Shown here one piece after another: positions 8,608 to 17,032 of a stretch of 64,000 nucleotides of DNA. This stretch comes from Clostridiales bacterium (GTDB lineage: Bacteria; Bacillota; Clostridia; Oscillospirales; Oscillospiraceae): assembly GCA_003150355.1 (NCBI GenBank), contig QAMJ01000023.1, positions 124,001 to 188,000 of the forward strand, written 5' to 3'. How positions within the stretch are numbered: position 1 is the stretch's first letter; the number at the start of each line of letters is the position of its first letter. The translations under genes were made by a program, and so were the position numbers. A model generated the notes under the pieces. The model had not been told where the DNA came from, ran no database searches, and saw nothing but the letters and a program-made list of their open reading frames with translations.

Positions 8608-9639
8608 ATGAACCTGTTTGAGAGAGACATTGCCGTTGATATGGGTACATCCTCCACGCTGCTGTTCGAGCAGGGCAAGGGCGTTGTGGCGAGAGAGCCG
8701 ACCGTTGTCGCGGTGGACAAGTTCAGCGGGAAGATACTTAAAATAGGGCAGGATGCGCAGAAGATGCTCGGCCGCACCCCGGCGAACATCGTCGCTATCC
8801 ACCCCATCAACGCCGGTGTCATTTCCGACTATGAGATAACCGCGCAGATGCTGCGCGAGCTTGTCAGCCGTATCACCTCTTTCAGTCTTTTCAAGCCCTG
8901 TGTGCTCGCATGTGTGCCGAGCTCCATCACGGGCGTTGAGGAGCGCGCGGTCATTGACGCGGCGATCGAAGCAGGCGCGAGAAAGGTTTATCTGCTTGAG
9001 ACCGCCGTCGCGACTGCTATGGGCGCGGGCGTCGATATCTCCAAGGCGGACGGCCATATGATAATCGACATCGGCGGCGGCACGACTGAGGTCGCGATAG
9101 TTTCTGCCGGCGGCGTCGTGGAGTGCGAATCGATAAAGGTCGCGGGCTCGAGCTTTGATGAGGCGATAGTCCGCTTCATAAAGCAGAAGTATGAGCTGCT
9201 CATCGGCCTGAGCACTGCCGAGGAGCTCAAGCGCAGCATCGGCTGCGTTATCCGCCGCCCGGACGTCGGCTTTGAGGAGATAAAGGGACGCGATCTTTCA
9301 AACGGTCTGCCCAAGACCGTGCAGGTCAGCTCAACCGAGCTTATCGAGGCGTTCGTCGACCCGATGAACCGCATACTCGAAGCGATACACACCGTGCTTG
9401 AGAGAACGCCGCCCCAGCTCGTCGGCGACTTGGATAAGAACGGAATAATCATGTCCGGCGGCGGCAGCCTTATCTACGGTATAGACAGGCTCATTGAGCG
9501 CAGCACAGGCATCAGGACCGTCGTTGTGGACGATGCGGTCTCCTGCGCGGCATACGGCGCGGGCAAGATGCTCATGCACCTTGACGACCTGCAGGACGGC
9601 ATGATGAATTTCTACAGAAAGAGACAGCTCAAAGGCTAA
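8608..9639 (+). CDS. mreB: MreB/Mbl-type cell-shape actin homologue
   Basis: A 343-residue bacterial actin that forms membrane-associated filaments guiding peptidoglycan synthesis. Actin-fold ATP motifs are clear: the phosphate-1 loop VDMGTSSTLLF at the N-terminus, IDIGGGTTEVAI near residue 152, and IIMSGGGSLIYG near 285. Length matches MreB, Mbl and MreBH, and these cannot be separated with confidence here. AGGAG precedes the ATG by eight bases. mreC and mreD are not adjacent; the next genes are ispD and ispF, so this is probably a paralogue outside the usual mre operon. Confidence 0.9.
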   Translation: MNLFERDIAVDMGTSSTLLFEQGKGVVAREPTVVAVDKFSGKILKIGQDAQKMLGRTPANIVAIHPINAGVISDYEITAQMLRELVSRITSFSLFKPCVLACVPSSITGVEERAVIDAAIEAGARKVYLLETAVATAMGAGVDISKADGHMIIDIGGGTTEVAIVSAGGVVECESIKVAGSSFDEAIVRFIKQKYELLIGLSTAEELKRSIGCVIRRPDVGFEEIKGRDLSNGLPKTVQVSSTELIEAFVDPMNRILEAIHTVLERTPPQLVGDLDKNGIIMSGGGSLIYGIDRLIERSTGIRTVVVDDAVSCAAYGAGKMLMHLDDLQDGMMNFYRKRQLKG

Positions 9640-9665
9640 ACTTTCAAACGAAAGGACGGAGGCAA

Positions 9666-10412
9666 ATGAACCTCAAGGCACTTTTCAGGAAGAAGGACGA
9701 GACGCCGAAATGCTCGGCAGTCATAGTCGCGGCGGGCAGCTCCCAGCGCATGGGTACGGACAAAGTATTTATGAAGCTCGGCCCTATGCCGGTTCTGGTG
9801 AGGACGGTACTCGCGTTTCAGGATAATCCTCTGATCGAGGAGATAATCATCGTCACGCGTAAGGACAAGCTTGAGGAGGTTGCCGATCTCTGCCATAACT
9901 GTGGGCTGAGCAAGGTCAGCAAGGTGGTCATAGGCGGCAGCACACGCATGGAGTCTGCGCTGGCCGGAGTGTCCGAGGTCAAAAAGGGAGCAAAGCTCGT
10001 CGCGATACATGACGGCGCGCGCCCGCTCGTCACGCAGGATGTCATCAACCGCGTCGTATATGACGCAAGCGTACACATGTCCTCCATCCCGGTCATACCG
10101 AGCACCGACACGCTGAAAGCCGTGGATGACGACGGCAACGTCACCGGCACGGTCGACCGCAGCAGGACTGTCCGCGTGCAGACGCCGCAGGTCTTTGACG
10201 CCGACCTCATAAAGGGCGCGCTGACAAAGGCCGCAAAGGACGCGATGCAGATAACCGACGATTGCTCCGCCATGGACATCATGGGCATAAAGACCCACAC
10301 TGTCATGGGGGACGTGGACAACATCAAGATCACAACGCCGAACGACATGGTCGCTGCCGAAGCGATCATAAAGAACAGAGGAGACTGGAATGCGAATAGG
10401 GCATGGGTATGA
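9666..10412 (+). CDS. ispD: 2-C-methyl-D-erythritol 4-phosphate cytidylyltransferase
   Basis: A 248-residue IspD of the MEP pathway, joining CTP and methylerythritol phosphate to give CDP-methylerythritol. The nucleotide-binding motif VAAGSSQRMGTDK lies near residue 21 and HDGARPLV near 115. A roughly 15-residue basic N-terminal extension precedes the Rossmann strand. The last 23 bases overlap the start of ispF, so the two MEP-pathway genes are coupled. ispE and ispG are not in this window. Confidence 0.94.
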   Translation: MNLKALFRKKDETPKCSAVIVAAGSSQRMGTDKVFMKLGPMPVLVRTVLAFQDNPLIEEIIIVTRKDKLEEVADLCHNCGLSKVSKVVIGGSTRMESALAGVSEVKKGAKLVAIHDGARPLVTQDVINRVVYDASVHMSSIPVIPSTDTLKAVDDDGNVTGTVDRSRTVRVQTPQVFDADLIKGALTKAAKDAMQITDDCSAMDIMGIKTHTVMGDVDNIKITTPNDMVAAEAIIKNRGDWNANRAWV

Positions 10413-10857
10413 TGTGCATAAGCTCGTCGAAGGGCGGAAGCTGATCCTCGGCGGGGTCGAGATACCGTATGAAAAGGGGCTGCTCGGCCATTCGGACGCG
10501 GATGTGCTGACCCATGCACTGATGGACGCGCTGCTCGGCGCCGCTGCGCTCGGCGATATCGGCAAGCTTTTCCCGGACAATGATGACCGTTTTCTCGGCG
10601 CGGACAGCATAGAGCTGCTGCGCGAGGTGACGCGCGTTATCCGCGAGCACGGATACACGGTCGGGAACATCGACTGCACCGTTATCGCGCAGCGACCGAA
10701 GCTTGCGCCGTATATACAGCAGATGCGTGAGATACTAGCACAGGCGATGGGCACGGAGCTTGACCGCGTGAGCGTCAAGGCAACGACCGAGGAGAAGCTT
10801 GGCTTCACCGGGGAAGGGCTCGGCATCGCGACACACGCCGTGGCGCTGATAGAGTAA
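10390..10857 (+). CDS. ispF: 2-C-methyl-D-erythritol 2,4-cyclodiphosphate synthase
   Basis: A 155-residue IspF, which forms a trimer and cyclises the IspD/IspE product using a bound divalent metal. The metal-ligand motif GYDVH lies at residues 6-10, and the conserved GHSDADVLTHALMDALLGA segment follows near residue 35. KATTEEKLGFTG near 132 is the usual C-terminal CMP-binding region. The start lies inside ispD with AGAGGAG ahead of it, and a strong terminator follows. Confidence 0.96.
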   Translation: MRIGHGYDVHKLVEGRKLILGGVEIPYEKGLLGHSDADVLTHALMDALLGAAALGDIGKLFPDNDDRFLGADSIELLREVTRVIREHGYTVGNIDCTVIAQRPKLAPYIQQMREILAQAMGTELDRVSVKATTEEKLGFTGEGLGIATHAVALIE

Positions 10858-10925
10858 AGAGTGAATTGAACAAACGACGCAGTGGCGCATAAGATGTAAT
10901 GATTCTGTGCGCTGATCCTATAGGC

Positions 10926-10968
10926 TTGAAAAGCACCGCACAGCAAAGGGCTGCGCGGTGCTTTTCAA
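10926..10968 (+). terminator. Terminator after ispF
   Basis: A perfect 14-bp stem (10926-10939 with 10955-10968) extends inward by four more pairs after one mismatch. The descending arm carries a short T run. Confidence 0.75.
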
Positions 10969-11014
10969 TATGGTTTTAATTAAGTGCCGCTTGCGGCGGA
11001 ATGGAGAATAAAGT

Positions 11015-11275
11015 ATGCAGTACCTGATAATGTGCCGCTCACTGACCTACGCGCAGCGGTCGGCGGCGCTGCTCGAACGCAAGGGGATAAGCTGCGTTGT
11101 GGTCAAAGCCCCTCAGGGACTGAGCGGCAGCGGCTGCGGATACGCCGTCAGCCTTTACCGGCATCTGGGCGAGGCGGCAGCCATTCTTAAAAAGAACAAT
11201 ATGTTAAACGGGAAGCTCTTCAAACGCGAGGAGAACGGTGAATATACGGAGGTGCGGCTAAATGATCTATCTTGA
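11015..11275 (+). CDS. DUF3343 family small protein, putative Se/S carrier
   Basis: An 86-residue cytoplasmic protein with the layout of the DUF3343 family: N-terminal MQYLIMCRSLTYAQRSAALL, a central strand, then SGSGCGYAVSL near residue 36, where the single Cys after a Gly-rich turn is the likely functional residue. Family members are often annotated as putative Se/S carrier-like proteins and sit beside class V aminotransferases. Here the stop overlaps the start of a cysteine-desulfurase-like gene by 14 bases, which supports a sulfur or selenium hand-off role. That role is inference. Confidence 0.75.
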   Translation: MQYLIMCRSLTYAQRSAALLERKGISCVVVKAPQGLSGSGCGYAVSLYRHLGEAAAILKKNNMLNGKLFKREENGEYTEVRLNDLS

Positions 11276-12374
11276 CAACGCAGCAACGACCATGATAAAG
11301 CCCGAGGCCGTGGCGCGCGCGATGACGGATGCGATGCGCCGCGCCGCAAGCCCCGGCCGCGGAGGGCATGTACCGGCGATGACGGCAGCGGAGATAGTTT
11401 TCCGCTGCCGTGAAAACGCATCGGAGCTCTTTAACGTCCCGGAGCCTGAGCGTATAGTGTTCACGATGAATGCGACGCATGCGCTCAACATCGCGATAAG
11501 GTCGCTTGCGCATAAAGGGACGCGGGTGCTCGTGTCGGGCTATGAGCACAACTCCGTGACGCGCCCGCTCGCGCAGCTCGGCGCGGACATTGCTGTTGCG
11601 TCCTCGGCTCCGTTTGACAGGAATGGGATACTCAAGGCCTTCCGGGATAAAATCCCGGCGGCGGAGCTTGTGGTATGTACACATGTGTCAAACGTGTTCG
11701 GGTTTATCCTGCCGGTATATGAGATAGCGGATATGTGCAGGCGCGCGGGAGTGCCGTTCATCCTTGACGCCTCGCAGTCGGCTGGTGTGCTGGAGGTAGA
11801 CTATCAGGCGCTCGGCGCGGCGTTTATTGCCATGCCTGGGCATAAGGCGCTTTTCGGACCGCAGGGCACGGGGATGCTCATCTGCGGTGTCGAGGGCGAA
11901 CCGCTGCTCAGCGGCGGCTCGGGGTCTGACAGCATACCGCAGCTTATGCCCGAGTACCTGCCCGACAGGATGGAGGCCGGGACGCACAACGTCCCAGGTA
12001 TTGCGGGGCTTTCGGAGGGCATAAGCTATGTGCGCTCACGCGGTTTAAAATCGATCGCGGCGCATGAGGGACGCATGCTGGATACTATGCTTGACGGACT
12101 CAACGGCTGTGCGGGGCTTGAAATTTTCCGCGGTGCGCCGGGGACGCAGAGCGGTGTACTGTCGTTCAGGCCGCTTCGCGGCGACTGCGAGACTCTTGCG
12201 CAGCAGCTCTCCGAGCGCGGCATATGTGTGCGCAGCGGGCTGCACTGCGCGCCGTATGCGCACAGGAGCGCCGGAACGCTGGAAACCGGGACGATAAGAG
12301 CGAGCTTCTCACCGTTCACGGACGAGGCGTGTGTGAAAAAATGCTGCTCTGTCTTAAGAGAATTGTTACAGTGA
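11262..12374 (+). CDS. Class V aminotransferase, cysteine desulfurase family
   Basis: A 370-residue PLP enzyme of the NifS/SufS fold. The N-terminal NAATTMIKPEAV loop is present, DASQSAG near residue 167 holds the PLP-nitrogen Asp, and PGHKALFGPQGTG near 193 contains the Schiff-base Lys. RSGLHCAPYAH near 325 contains the candidate catalytic Cys. This matches the desulfurase subgroup seen in Firmicutes next to selenium or molybdenum genes. It would release sulfur or selenium from cysteine or selenocysteine as an enzyme-bound persulfide or perselenide, perhaps passed to the coupled DUF3343 protein. No iscU or sufU scaffold is adjacent. Confidence 0.85.
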   Translation: MIYLDNAATTMIKPEAVARAMTDAMRRAASPGRGGHVPAMTAAEIVFRCRENASELFNVPEPERIVFTMNATHALNIAIRSLAHKGTRVLVSGYEHNSVTRPLAQLGADIAVASSAPFDRNGILKAFRDKIPAAELVVCTHVSNVFGFILPVYEIADMCRRAGVPFILDASQSAGVLEVDYQALGAAFIAMPGHKALFGPQGTGMLICGVEGEPLLSGGSGSDSIPQLMPEYLPDRMEAGTHNVPGIAGLSEGISYVRSRGLKSIAAHEGRMLDTMLDGLNGCAGLEIFRGAPGTQSGVLSFRPLRGDCETLAQQLSERGICVRSGLHCAPYAHRSAGTLETGTIRASFSPFTDEACVKKCCSVLRELLQ

Positions 12375-12388
12375 AATGCTTATTGTTG

Positions 12389-12417
12389 TTGCCTTTTTTT
12401 AGAATTTGCTTTATAAT
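12389..12417 (+). promoter_or_regulatory. Promoter of the cdaA operon
   Basis: TTGCCT, 17 nt, TATAAT, with the cdaA ATG about 54 bases downstream. Confidence 0.6.
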
Positions 12418-12470
12418 ACAGTGATACATTATATAAGCCGTGTTCAGCACATCTGTATGGGGAAGCATAT

Positions 12471-13355
12471 ATGGAAGTATTCAGCAATGGATTGAGCAGG
12501 TCTGTGAACTATCTTTCAACGATGGGCATATCAGACTTCCTTGATATAATAATCGTTGCTTATCTGATCTACAAAGCAATAGGCTTCGTCAGGAGAACGA
12601 ACTCAAACAATCTCGCAAAAGGGCTTGTGGTCTTTCTGCTTGCGCTGTGGGGTTCGGATATCTTCAGCCTGACGATGATAAATTTCCTGCTGCGCAAGAC
12701 GGCAGAGCTCGGCCTGATCGCCCTGCTCATCCTGTTCCAGCCGGAACTGAGAAGGCTGCTCGAGCGCATGGGCAGCGGCTTTGCCTCAGGGCGCAGCTCC
12801 AGCGGCACGGTCATGGACTCTGCGATATCGCAGACAGTCCAGGCCTGCTGCGACATGTCGGCCTCCAAGACCGGCGCGCTCATCATCTTTGAGCGCGGCG
12901 TCGCGTTAAACTCCATCATCAGCACCGGCACCGTCATAAACGCCGACACGACGGCGGAGCTTCTGAAGAACATGTTCTTCAACAAGGCTCCGCTGCATGA
13001 CGGCGCTGTGATAATCCGCGACGGGCGCATCGCGGCGGCGGGCTGCGTGCTCCCGCTCACGCAGAGGACGAACCTCAGCAAGGATCTCGGCATGCGCCAC
13101 CGCGCGGGCATAGGCCTGAGCGAGGAGTCCGACGCGGTGATAATCGTCGTCTCCGAGGAGACGGGTGCAATCTCCGCCGCGATGGACGGGATGCTGAAGC
13201 GCCACCTGAGCGGCGAAGCGCTTGACAAGCTACTCAGGAGCGAGCTTATCCGCGAGGAGGACAGCACGGAAAAGCACAGCTTTATGGACAATATCAGAAA
13301 TTTCTTTAAGGTAAATGCCAATGTCGACGAGAAGCAGGATGAAGAAAATTTATAA
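12471..13355 (+). CDS. cdaA: Diadenylate cyclase CdaA
   Basis: A 294-residue membrane-bound c-di-AMP synthase. Three hydrophobic helices occupy roughly residues 20-90, followed by the DAC domain. The active-site motifs are HDGAVII near residue 174 and RHRAGIGLSEESDA near 208. c-di-AMP controls potassium and osmolyte uptake and cell-wall homeostasis in Firmicutes. The acidic tail overlaps the start of cdaR, its known regulatory partner. The usual third gene of this operon, glmM, is absent here. Confidence 0.95.
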   Translation: MEVFSNGLSRSVNYLSTMGISDFLDIIIVAYLIYKAIGFVRRTNSNNLAKGLVVFLLALWGSDIFSLTMINFLLRKTAELGLIALLILFQPELRRLLERMGSGFASGRSSSGTVMDSAISQTVQACCDMSASKTGALIIFERGVALNSIISTGTVINADTTAELLKNMFFNKAPLHDGAVIIRDGRIAAAGCVLPLTQRTNLSKDLGMRHRAGIGLSEESDAVIIVVSEETGAISAAMDGMLKRHLSGEALDKLLRSELIREEDSTEKHSFMDNIRNFFKVNANVDEKQDEENL

Positions 13356-14577
13356 CAGCAAGGCGTTCTGGATGATCGTGTCGCTGCTGGCGTCCCTTGC
13401 AATATGGGTGTATGTAACCAGTGTCGAGACGGACGAGTCCAAGACCACCTTCAGAGGCGTCAAGGTCGAGCTTGTGGGCGAGGATATCCTTAGGGATTCA
13501 AAGAACCTTGTCGTGACCGATATGGACACGAGCACCGTGACGGTCGAGGTCGTAGGGCCGCGGCGCATTATCGGCTCGCTCAGCTCGGATCAGCTCGTCG
13601 CGCAGGTCGACGTCAGCAAGCTCTCACGCGCGGCGTATACCTCGCAGCAGTATACGATAGTTTATCCGGACGGCACGGATACGAGCAAGCTCTCCGAGAA
13701 CCGCCGGACGCCAGAGACGATAAACTTCATGGTCTCGGCGCAGACCTCGAAGTCCATTCAGGTGCGCGGCAGCTTTGACGGCTCTCTTGCCGAAGGCTAC
13801 ACGGCTGAGATGCCGGTGTTCGAGCCGTCGACGATCACGATAACAGGCTCCGAGGCATATCTGAAGGACGTCGAGTACGCATGGGTCACCTTCAGCAAGG
13901 AGAATGTTGACAGCACCTATTCCGTGGAGACAGGCTTCACGCTGATGGACGCGAACAACGAGCCGTGCTCCACGACCGGCATCAGCTTTTCGACGGACGT
14001 CGTCACTGCGACGCTCCCGCTGCTGACGCTCAAGGAAGTGAACCTCGATGTGAACATCATCGAGGGTGCGGGCGCGACAAAGGCGAATACGAAGATCACC
14101 ATTGATCCCGTGTCCGTGACGCTTGCGGGAGACTCGTCACTGCTCGCGGGCATGAACAAGATCATCCTTGCGACGATAGACCTGACGGACTTCAGCTCTA
14201 CCTTTACCGAGACCTACACGATACCGATAGATAACGAGCTTAAGAACACCACCGGCGTCACGAAGGCGACGGTCACGGTCGAGATAGTCGGCCTTGAGAC
14301 GAAGACTTTCAGGGTCACGAACTTCTCCTGCATCAATGCCACCGAGGGCTACGAGGCGGATATAATCACCGAGAGCAAGGAGATAACACTCCGCGGCACG
14401 CCCGAGGCGCTGGCGCAGATAAAAGCTGAGAACATCCGCGCGGTCGCAGACCTTACGGATTATAAGGAGTCCACAGGCACCTATATGCCGCAGGTCAGGG
14501 TATATGTTGACGGCTTTACGGACGTCGGCGCGATAGGCGAAAACACGATATCGATAGAGATCAGGAAGGTAAGCTGA
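13339..14577 (+). CDS. cdaR: YbbR-domain protein, CdaA regulator
   Basis: About 412 residues. A basic N-terminus and one membrane helix (first 30 residues) are followed by about four repeated extracellular YbbR domains, rich in TVTVEVVG-like beta strands. In Bacillus and Listeria the homologue binds CdaA and tunes c-di-AMP synthesis. In-frame ATGs at 13315 and 13321 are also possible; the one at 13339 gives the usual short basic lead into the membrane helix and follows GAAGCAGG closely. The gene overlaps cdaA and its stop overlaps the next start, so the operon is translationally coupled. Confidence 0.88.
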   Translation: MKKIYNSKAFWMIVSLLASLAIWVYVTSVETDESKTTFRGVKVELVGEDILRDSKNLVVTDMDTSTVTVEVVGPRRIIGSLSSDQLVAQVDVSKLSRAAYTSQQYTIVYPDGTDTSKLSENRRTPETINFMVSAQTSKSIQVRGSFDGSLAEGYTAEMPVFEPSTITITGSEAYLKDVEYAWVTFSKENVDSTYSVETGFTLMDANNEPCSTTGISFSTDVVTATLPLLTLKEVNLDVNIIEGAGATKANTKITIDPVSVTLAGDSSLLAGMNKIILATIDLTDFSSTFTETYTIPIDNELKNTTGVTKATVTVEIVGLETKTFRVTNFSCINATEGYEADIITESKEITLRGTPEALAQIKAENIRAVADLTDYKESTGTYMPQVRVYVDGFTDVGAIGENTISIEIRKVS

Positions 14578-14990
14578 TGACACAGGAAGCAATAGTGACA
14601 AGGCGGCTGCCCGACGGCATGGCTGAGGTCGTGGTCACGCGCGGCACCGCCTGCGGCAGCAACTGCGGCAACTGCGAAAGCTGCATATTTCAGAGCGAGC
14701 TCAAGACCCCCGCGAATAACCTCATTGACGCGCAGCCGGGGCAGAGAGTCATAATCCAGAGCAAGTCGTCGAAGATATTCGGCGCGGCGCTTCTGGTGTA
14801 TATCCTGCCGATAGTAATGATACTGCTGGGGTATTTCATCGCGTACTCTGCCGGGGCGAGCGAGGGCATCTGCATTCTGGCGAGCTTTATCGGGCTGCTG
14901 CTCGGCGCGGCGATAATAGTCGTAAGCCAGCGCATAAAGAAAACTCAGAATATCACCTTTGATATAATCCAATTCAATAACGAGGAATAA
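14577..14990 (+). CDS. RseC/MucC-like SoxR-reducing family membrane protein
   Basis: A 137-residue protein with an N-terminal cysteine cluster (CGSNCGNCESC near residue 25) followed by two membrane helices near residues 65-110. This is the arrangement of the RseC family, whose members sit near electron-transfer (Rnf/Rsx) systems and help maintain reduced SoxR in proteobacteria. No rnf genes are adjacent here and the function in Clostridia is unknown. Its ATG overlaps the cdaR stop. Confidence 0.8.
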   Translation: MTQEAIVTRRLPDGMAEVVVTRGTACGSNCGNCESCIFQSELKTPANNLIDAQPGQRVIIQSKSSKIFGAALLVYILPIVMILLGYFIAYSAGASEGICILASFIGLLLGAAIIVVSQRIKKTQNITFDIIQFNNEE

Positions 14991-15002
14991 CTTGGAGGGA
15001 AC

Positions 15003-15881
15003 ATGATAAAAAGTATGACGGGTTACGGCAGCGCAAAGGGCACTGTCGAGGGCTTGGGGATCACGGTCGAGCTCAAGAGCGTGAACAACAGGTATCTGGA
15101 CGCCTCGGTGCGTATGCCGAGAAGCTTCCTCTTTGCCGAGGACGCTGTCAAGTCCGTTGTGCAGAAGCACATAAGCCGCGGCAAGGTCGATGTCTTTGTG
15201 AGCGTCGATTCATCCGCTGCGGGCGATATGAGCGTCAAGGTCAATGAGCCGCTGCTGCGCGGCTATGTCGAGGCGATAAGGCACATTGCCGAGGAGTATT
15301 CGCTTCCCGACGACGTGACGGCGCTGAGCGTCAGCAGATTCCCGGATGTGCTCACGGTCGAGAAGAACGACATCGACGCCGAGGCAATATCCCAGGGCAT
15401 AGTCGAGATAGCGGAGCTTGCGCTTCAGGATTTTGACGCGATGCGTCTGCGCGAGGGCGAGAAGCTGAGAGACGATGTGACGGAGAAGCTCGCCTCGATA
15501 GATGCGCTCGTCACGAAGATAGAAAAAGAGAGCCCCAAGACCGTCGCGGAGTACCGCGCGCGCCTCGAAGCGAGGATGGCCGAGGTGCTCGGCACAGCCG
15601 GTATCGAGGAGAGCCGCATCCTTGCCGAAGCCGCGGTTTTCGCCGACCACGTCGCGGTCGACGAGGAGACGGTGCGTCTGCGCAGCCACATGAGCCAACT
15701 CAAGACCATGATAAACGGCAGCTCCCCCACAGGAAGAAAGATAGACTTCCTCATCCAGGAGTTCAACCGCGAAGCCAACACCATCGGCTCAAAGTGCCAG
15801 AGCTCCGATATTGCTCACGTTGTCGTCGACCTCAAGTCCGAGATAGAGAAGATACGAGAACAGATACAGAACATAGAGTAA
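15003..15881 (+). CDS. yloC: YicC/YloC family endoribonuclease-like protein
   Basis: A 292-residue protein with the characteristic N-terminus MIKSMTGYGSAKG and a C-terminal DUF1732 region ending in a conserved helix (FLIQEFNREANTIGSK near residue 243). The E. coli relative YicC has been described as an endoribonuclease acting on small RNAs; the Firmicutes function is less clear. It heads the conserved yloC-remA-gmk-rpoZ-priA block, and GGAGG lies just before the ATG. Confidence 0.92.
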   Translation: MIKSMTGYGSAKGTVEGLGITVELKSVNNRYLDASVRMPRSFLFAEDAVKSVVQKHISRGKVDVFVSVDSSAAGDMSVKVNEPLLRGYVEAIRHIAEEYSLPDDVTALSVSRFPDVLTVEKNDIDAEAISQGIVEIAELALQDFDAMRLREGEKLRDDVTEKLASIDALVTKIEKESPKTVAEYRARLEARMAEVLGTAGIEESRILAEAAVFADHVAVDEETVRLRSHMSQLKTMINGSSPTGRKIDFLIQEFNREANTIGSKCQSSDIAHVVVDLKSEIEKIREQIQNIE

Positions 15882-15891
15882 GGCGGACGGT

Positions 15892-16155
15892 ATGAAGCTT
15901 GTAAGCATCGGGTTCGGTAATCTTGTCTCAGCCGGGCGCATCATTTCCATAGTCAGCCCAGAGTCGGCGCCCATAAAGAGAATGATCCAGGAGGTGCGCG
16001 AGCGCGGCCTGCTGATCGATGCGTCGTTCGGACGCAGCACCAAGTCCGTGATCGTCATGGACAGCGGGAACGTAATTTTATCGGCGCTGCCGCCGGAGAC
16101 CGTCGCGGCGCGCTGTGAAGATAAAAATGGGGAGGATGGAAAAGATGAAGGATAA
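15892..16155 (+). CDS. remA: RemA family regulator
   Basis: An 87-residue DUF370/RemA protein. The family opening MKLVSIGFGNLVSAGRI and the segment LIDASFGRSTKSVIVMDSG near residue 41 are well conserved. In B. subtilis RemA is a ring-forming DNA-binding protein that activates biofilm matrix and osmoprotection genes. In Clostridia it is kept beside gmk even where biofilm operons are absent. The C-terminal tail is acidic, and its last 11 bases overlap gmk. Confidence 0.93.
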   Translation: MKLVSIGFGNLVSAGRIISIVSPESAPIKRMIQEVRERGLLIDASFGRSTKSVIVMDSGNVILSALPPETVAARCEDKNGEDGKDEG

Positions 16156-16744
16156 GGGCAAGCTGTTTGTTATTTCCGGGCCGTCCGGAGCAGGTAAGAG
16201 CACGGTCGTTTTCAAGGCCATTGAGGACAGGGACGATATGTGCTTCTCCGTTTCGGTGACGACCCGCAAGCCGAGACCCGGAGAGGTCGACGGCAAGGAA
16301 TATTTCTTTGTTGACCTCAAGCGCTTTGACGAGATGGTCGCAAACGACGAGCTGCTTGAGCACGCAATGTACGTCGCCAATTCCTACGGTACTCCGCGCG
16401 CCTACGTGCAGGAGAAGCTGGACGAGGGCAAGAACGTGATACTCGATATCGAGGTGCAGGGTGCGCGTCAGATCAACGAGAAAATGCCGGAGGCGGTCAA
16501 GATATTCATTATCCCGCCGTCCATGGCAGAGCTTGAGCGCCGCCTGAGAGGCCGCGGGACCGATACCGACAGAGCCATCGAGGCGAGGCTTATCCGCGCC
16601 CGTCAGGAATATGAGGAAGCGGATTTCTACGACTACATCATTATTAACGACGATGCCGAAAAGGCCGCAAAGGAGCTTGCTGCGATAATCACTGCGGAGA
16701 GCTGCCGCTATGCCGGCCGCGAGCATTACCTCAAGGAAGAATAA
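16145..16744 (+). CDS. gmk: Guanylate kinase
   Basis: A 199-residue enzyme that phosphorylates GMP to GDP. The P-loop SGPSGAGKSTVV lies at residues 10-21, and the GMP-binding segment SVTTRKPRPGEVDGKEYFF lies near 37. The ATG at 16145 is chosen because GGGGAGG (16129-16135) stands nine bases before it; upstream in-frame starts would be too close to, or ahead of, this site. It overlaps the end of remA and precedes rpoZ, as in B. subtilis. Confidence 0.95.
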   Translation: MKDKGKLFVISGPSGAGKSTVVFKAIEDRDDMCFSVSVTTRKPRPGEVDGKEYFFVDLKRFDEMVANDELLEHAMYVANSYGTPRAYVQEKLDEGKNVILDIEVQGARQINEKMPEAVKIFIIPPSMAELERRLRGRGTDTDRAIEARLIRARQEYEEADFYDYIIINDDAEKAAKELAAIITAESCRYAGREHYLKEE

Positions 16745-16799
16745 TCAATTTTGAATATGGCGTGCCGCGGCCCTTATGCGGCAGATAGGAGTAATTATT

Positions 16800-17000
16800 A
16801 TGATGCTTTATCCCCCTGTGGCAGAGCTGGTCGACAAGATCGGCAGCCGTTATCAGCTTGTGAACCTCGTTGCAAAGCGCGCAAGAGAGCTTTCCGCCGA
16901 GGCCGAGGAAGAGGAAATGCCCCTCGAGCGCAAGGCGGTTTCCAGCGCGATAGACGAGGTCTATACCGGCAAGCTCAGCATTGAGCCCAAAGAAGAATAA
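16800..17000 (+). CDS. rpoZ: RNA polymerase omega subunit
   Basis: A 66-residue omega subunit that helps assemble beta-prime into RNA polymerase. The sequence MMLYPPVAELVDKIGSRYQL and the helix NLVAKRARELS are typical. AGGAG at 16787-16791 stands eight bases before the tandem ATGATG at 16800. Upstream in-frame starts would include the Shine-Dalgarno bases and were rejected. It lies between gmk and priA; coaBC, which often intervenes, is missing. Confidence 0.92.
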   Translation: MMLYPPVAELVDKIGSRYQLVNLVAKRARELSAEAEEEEMPLERKAVSSAIDEVYTGKLSIEPKEE

Positions 17001-17032
17001 AGAACCGGCCTGAACAGGGGAAGCGTACCGGT

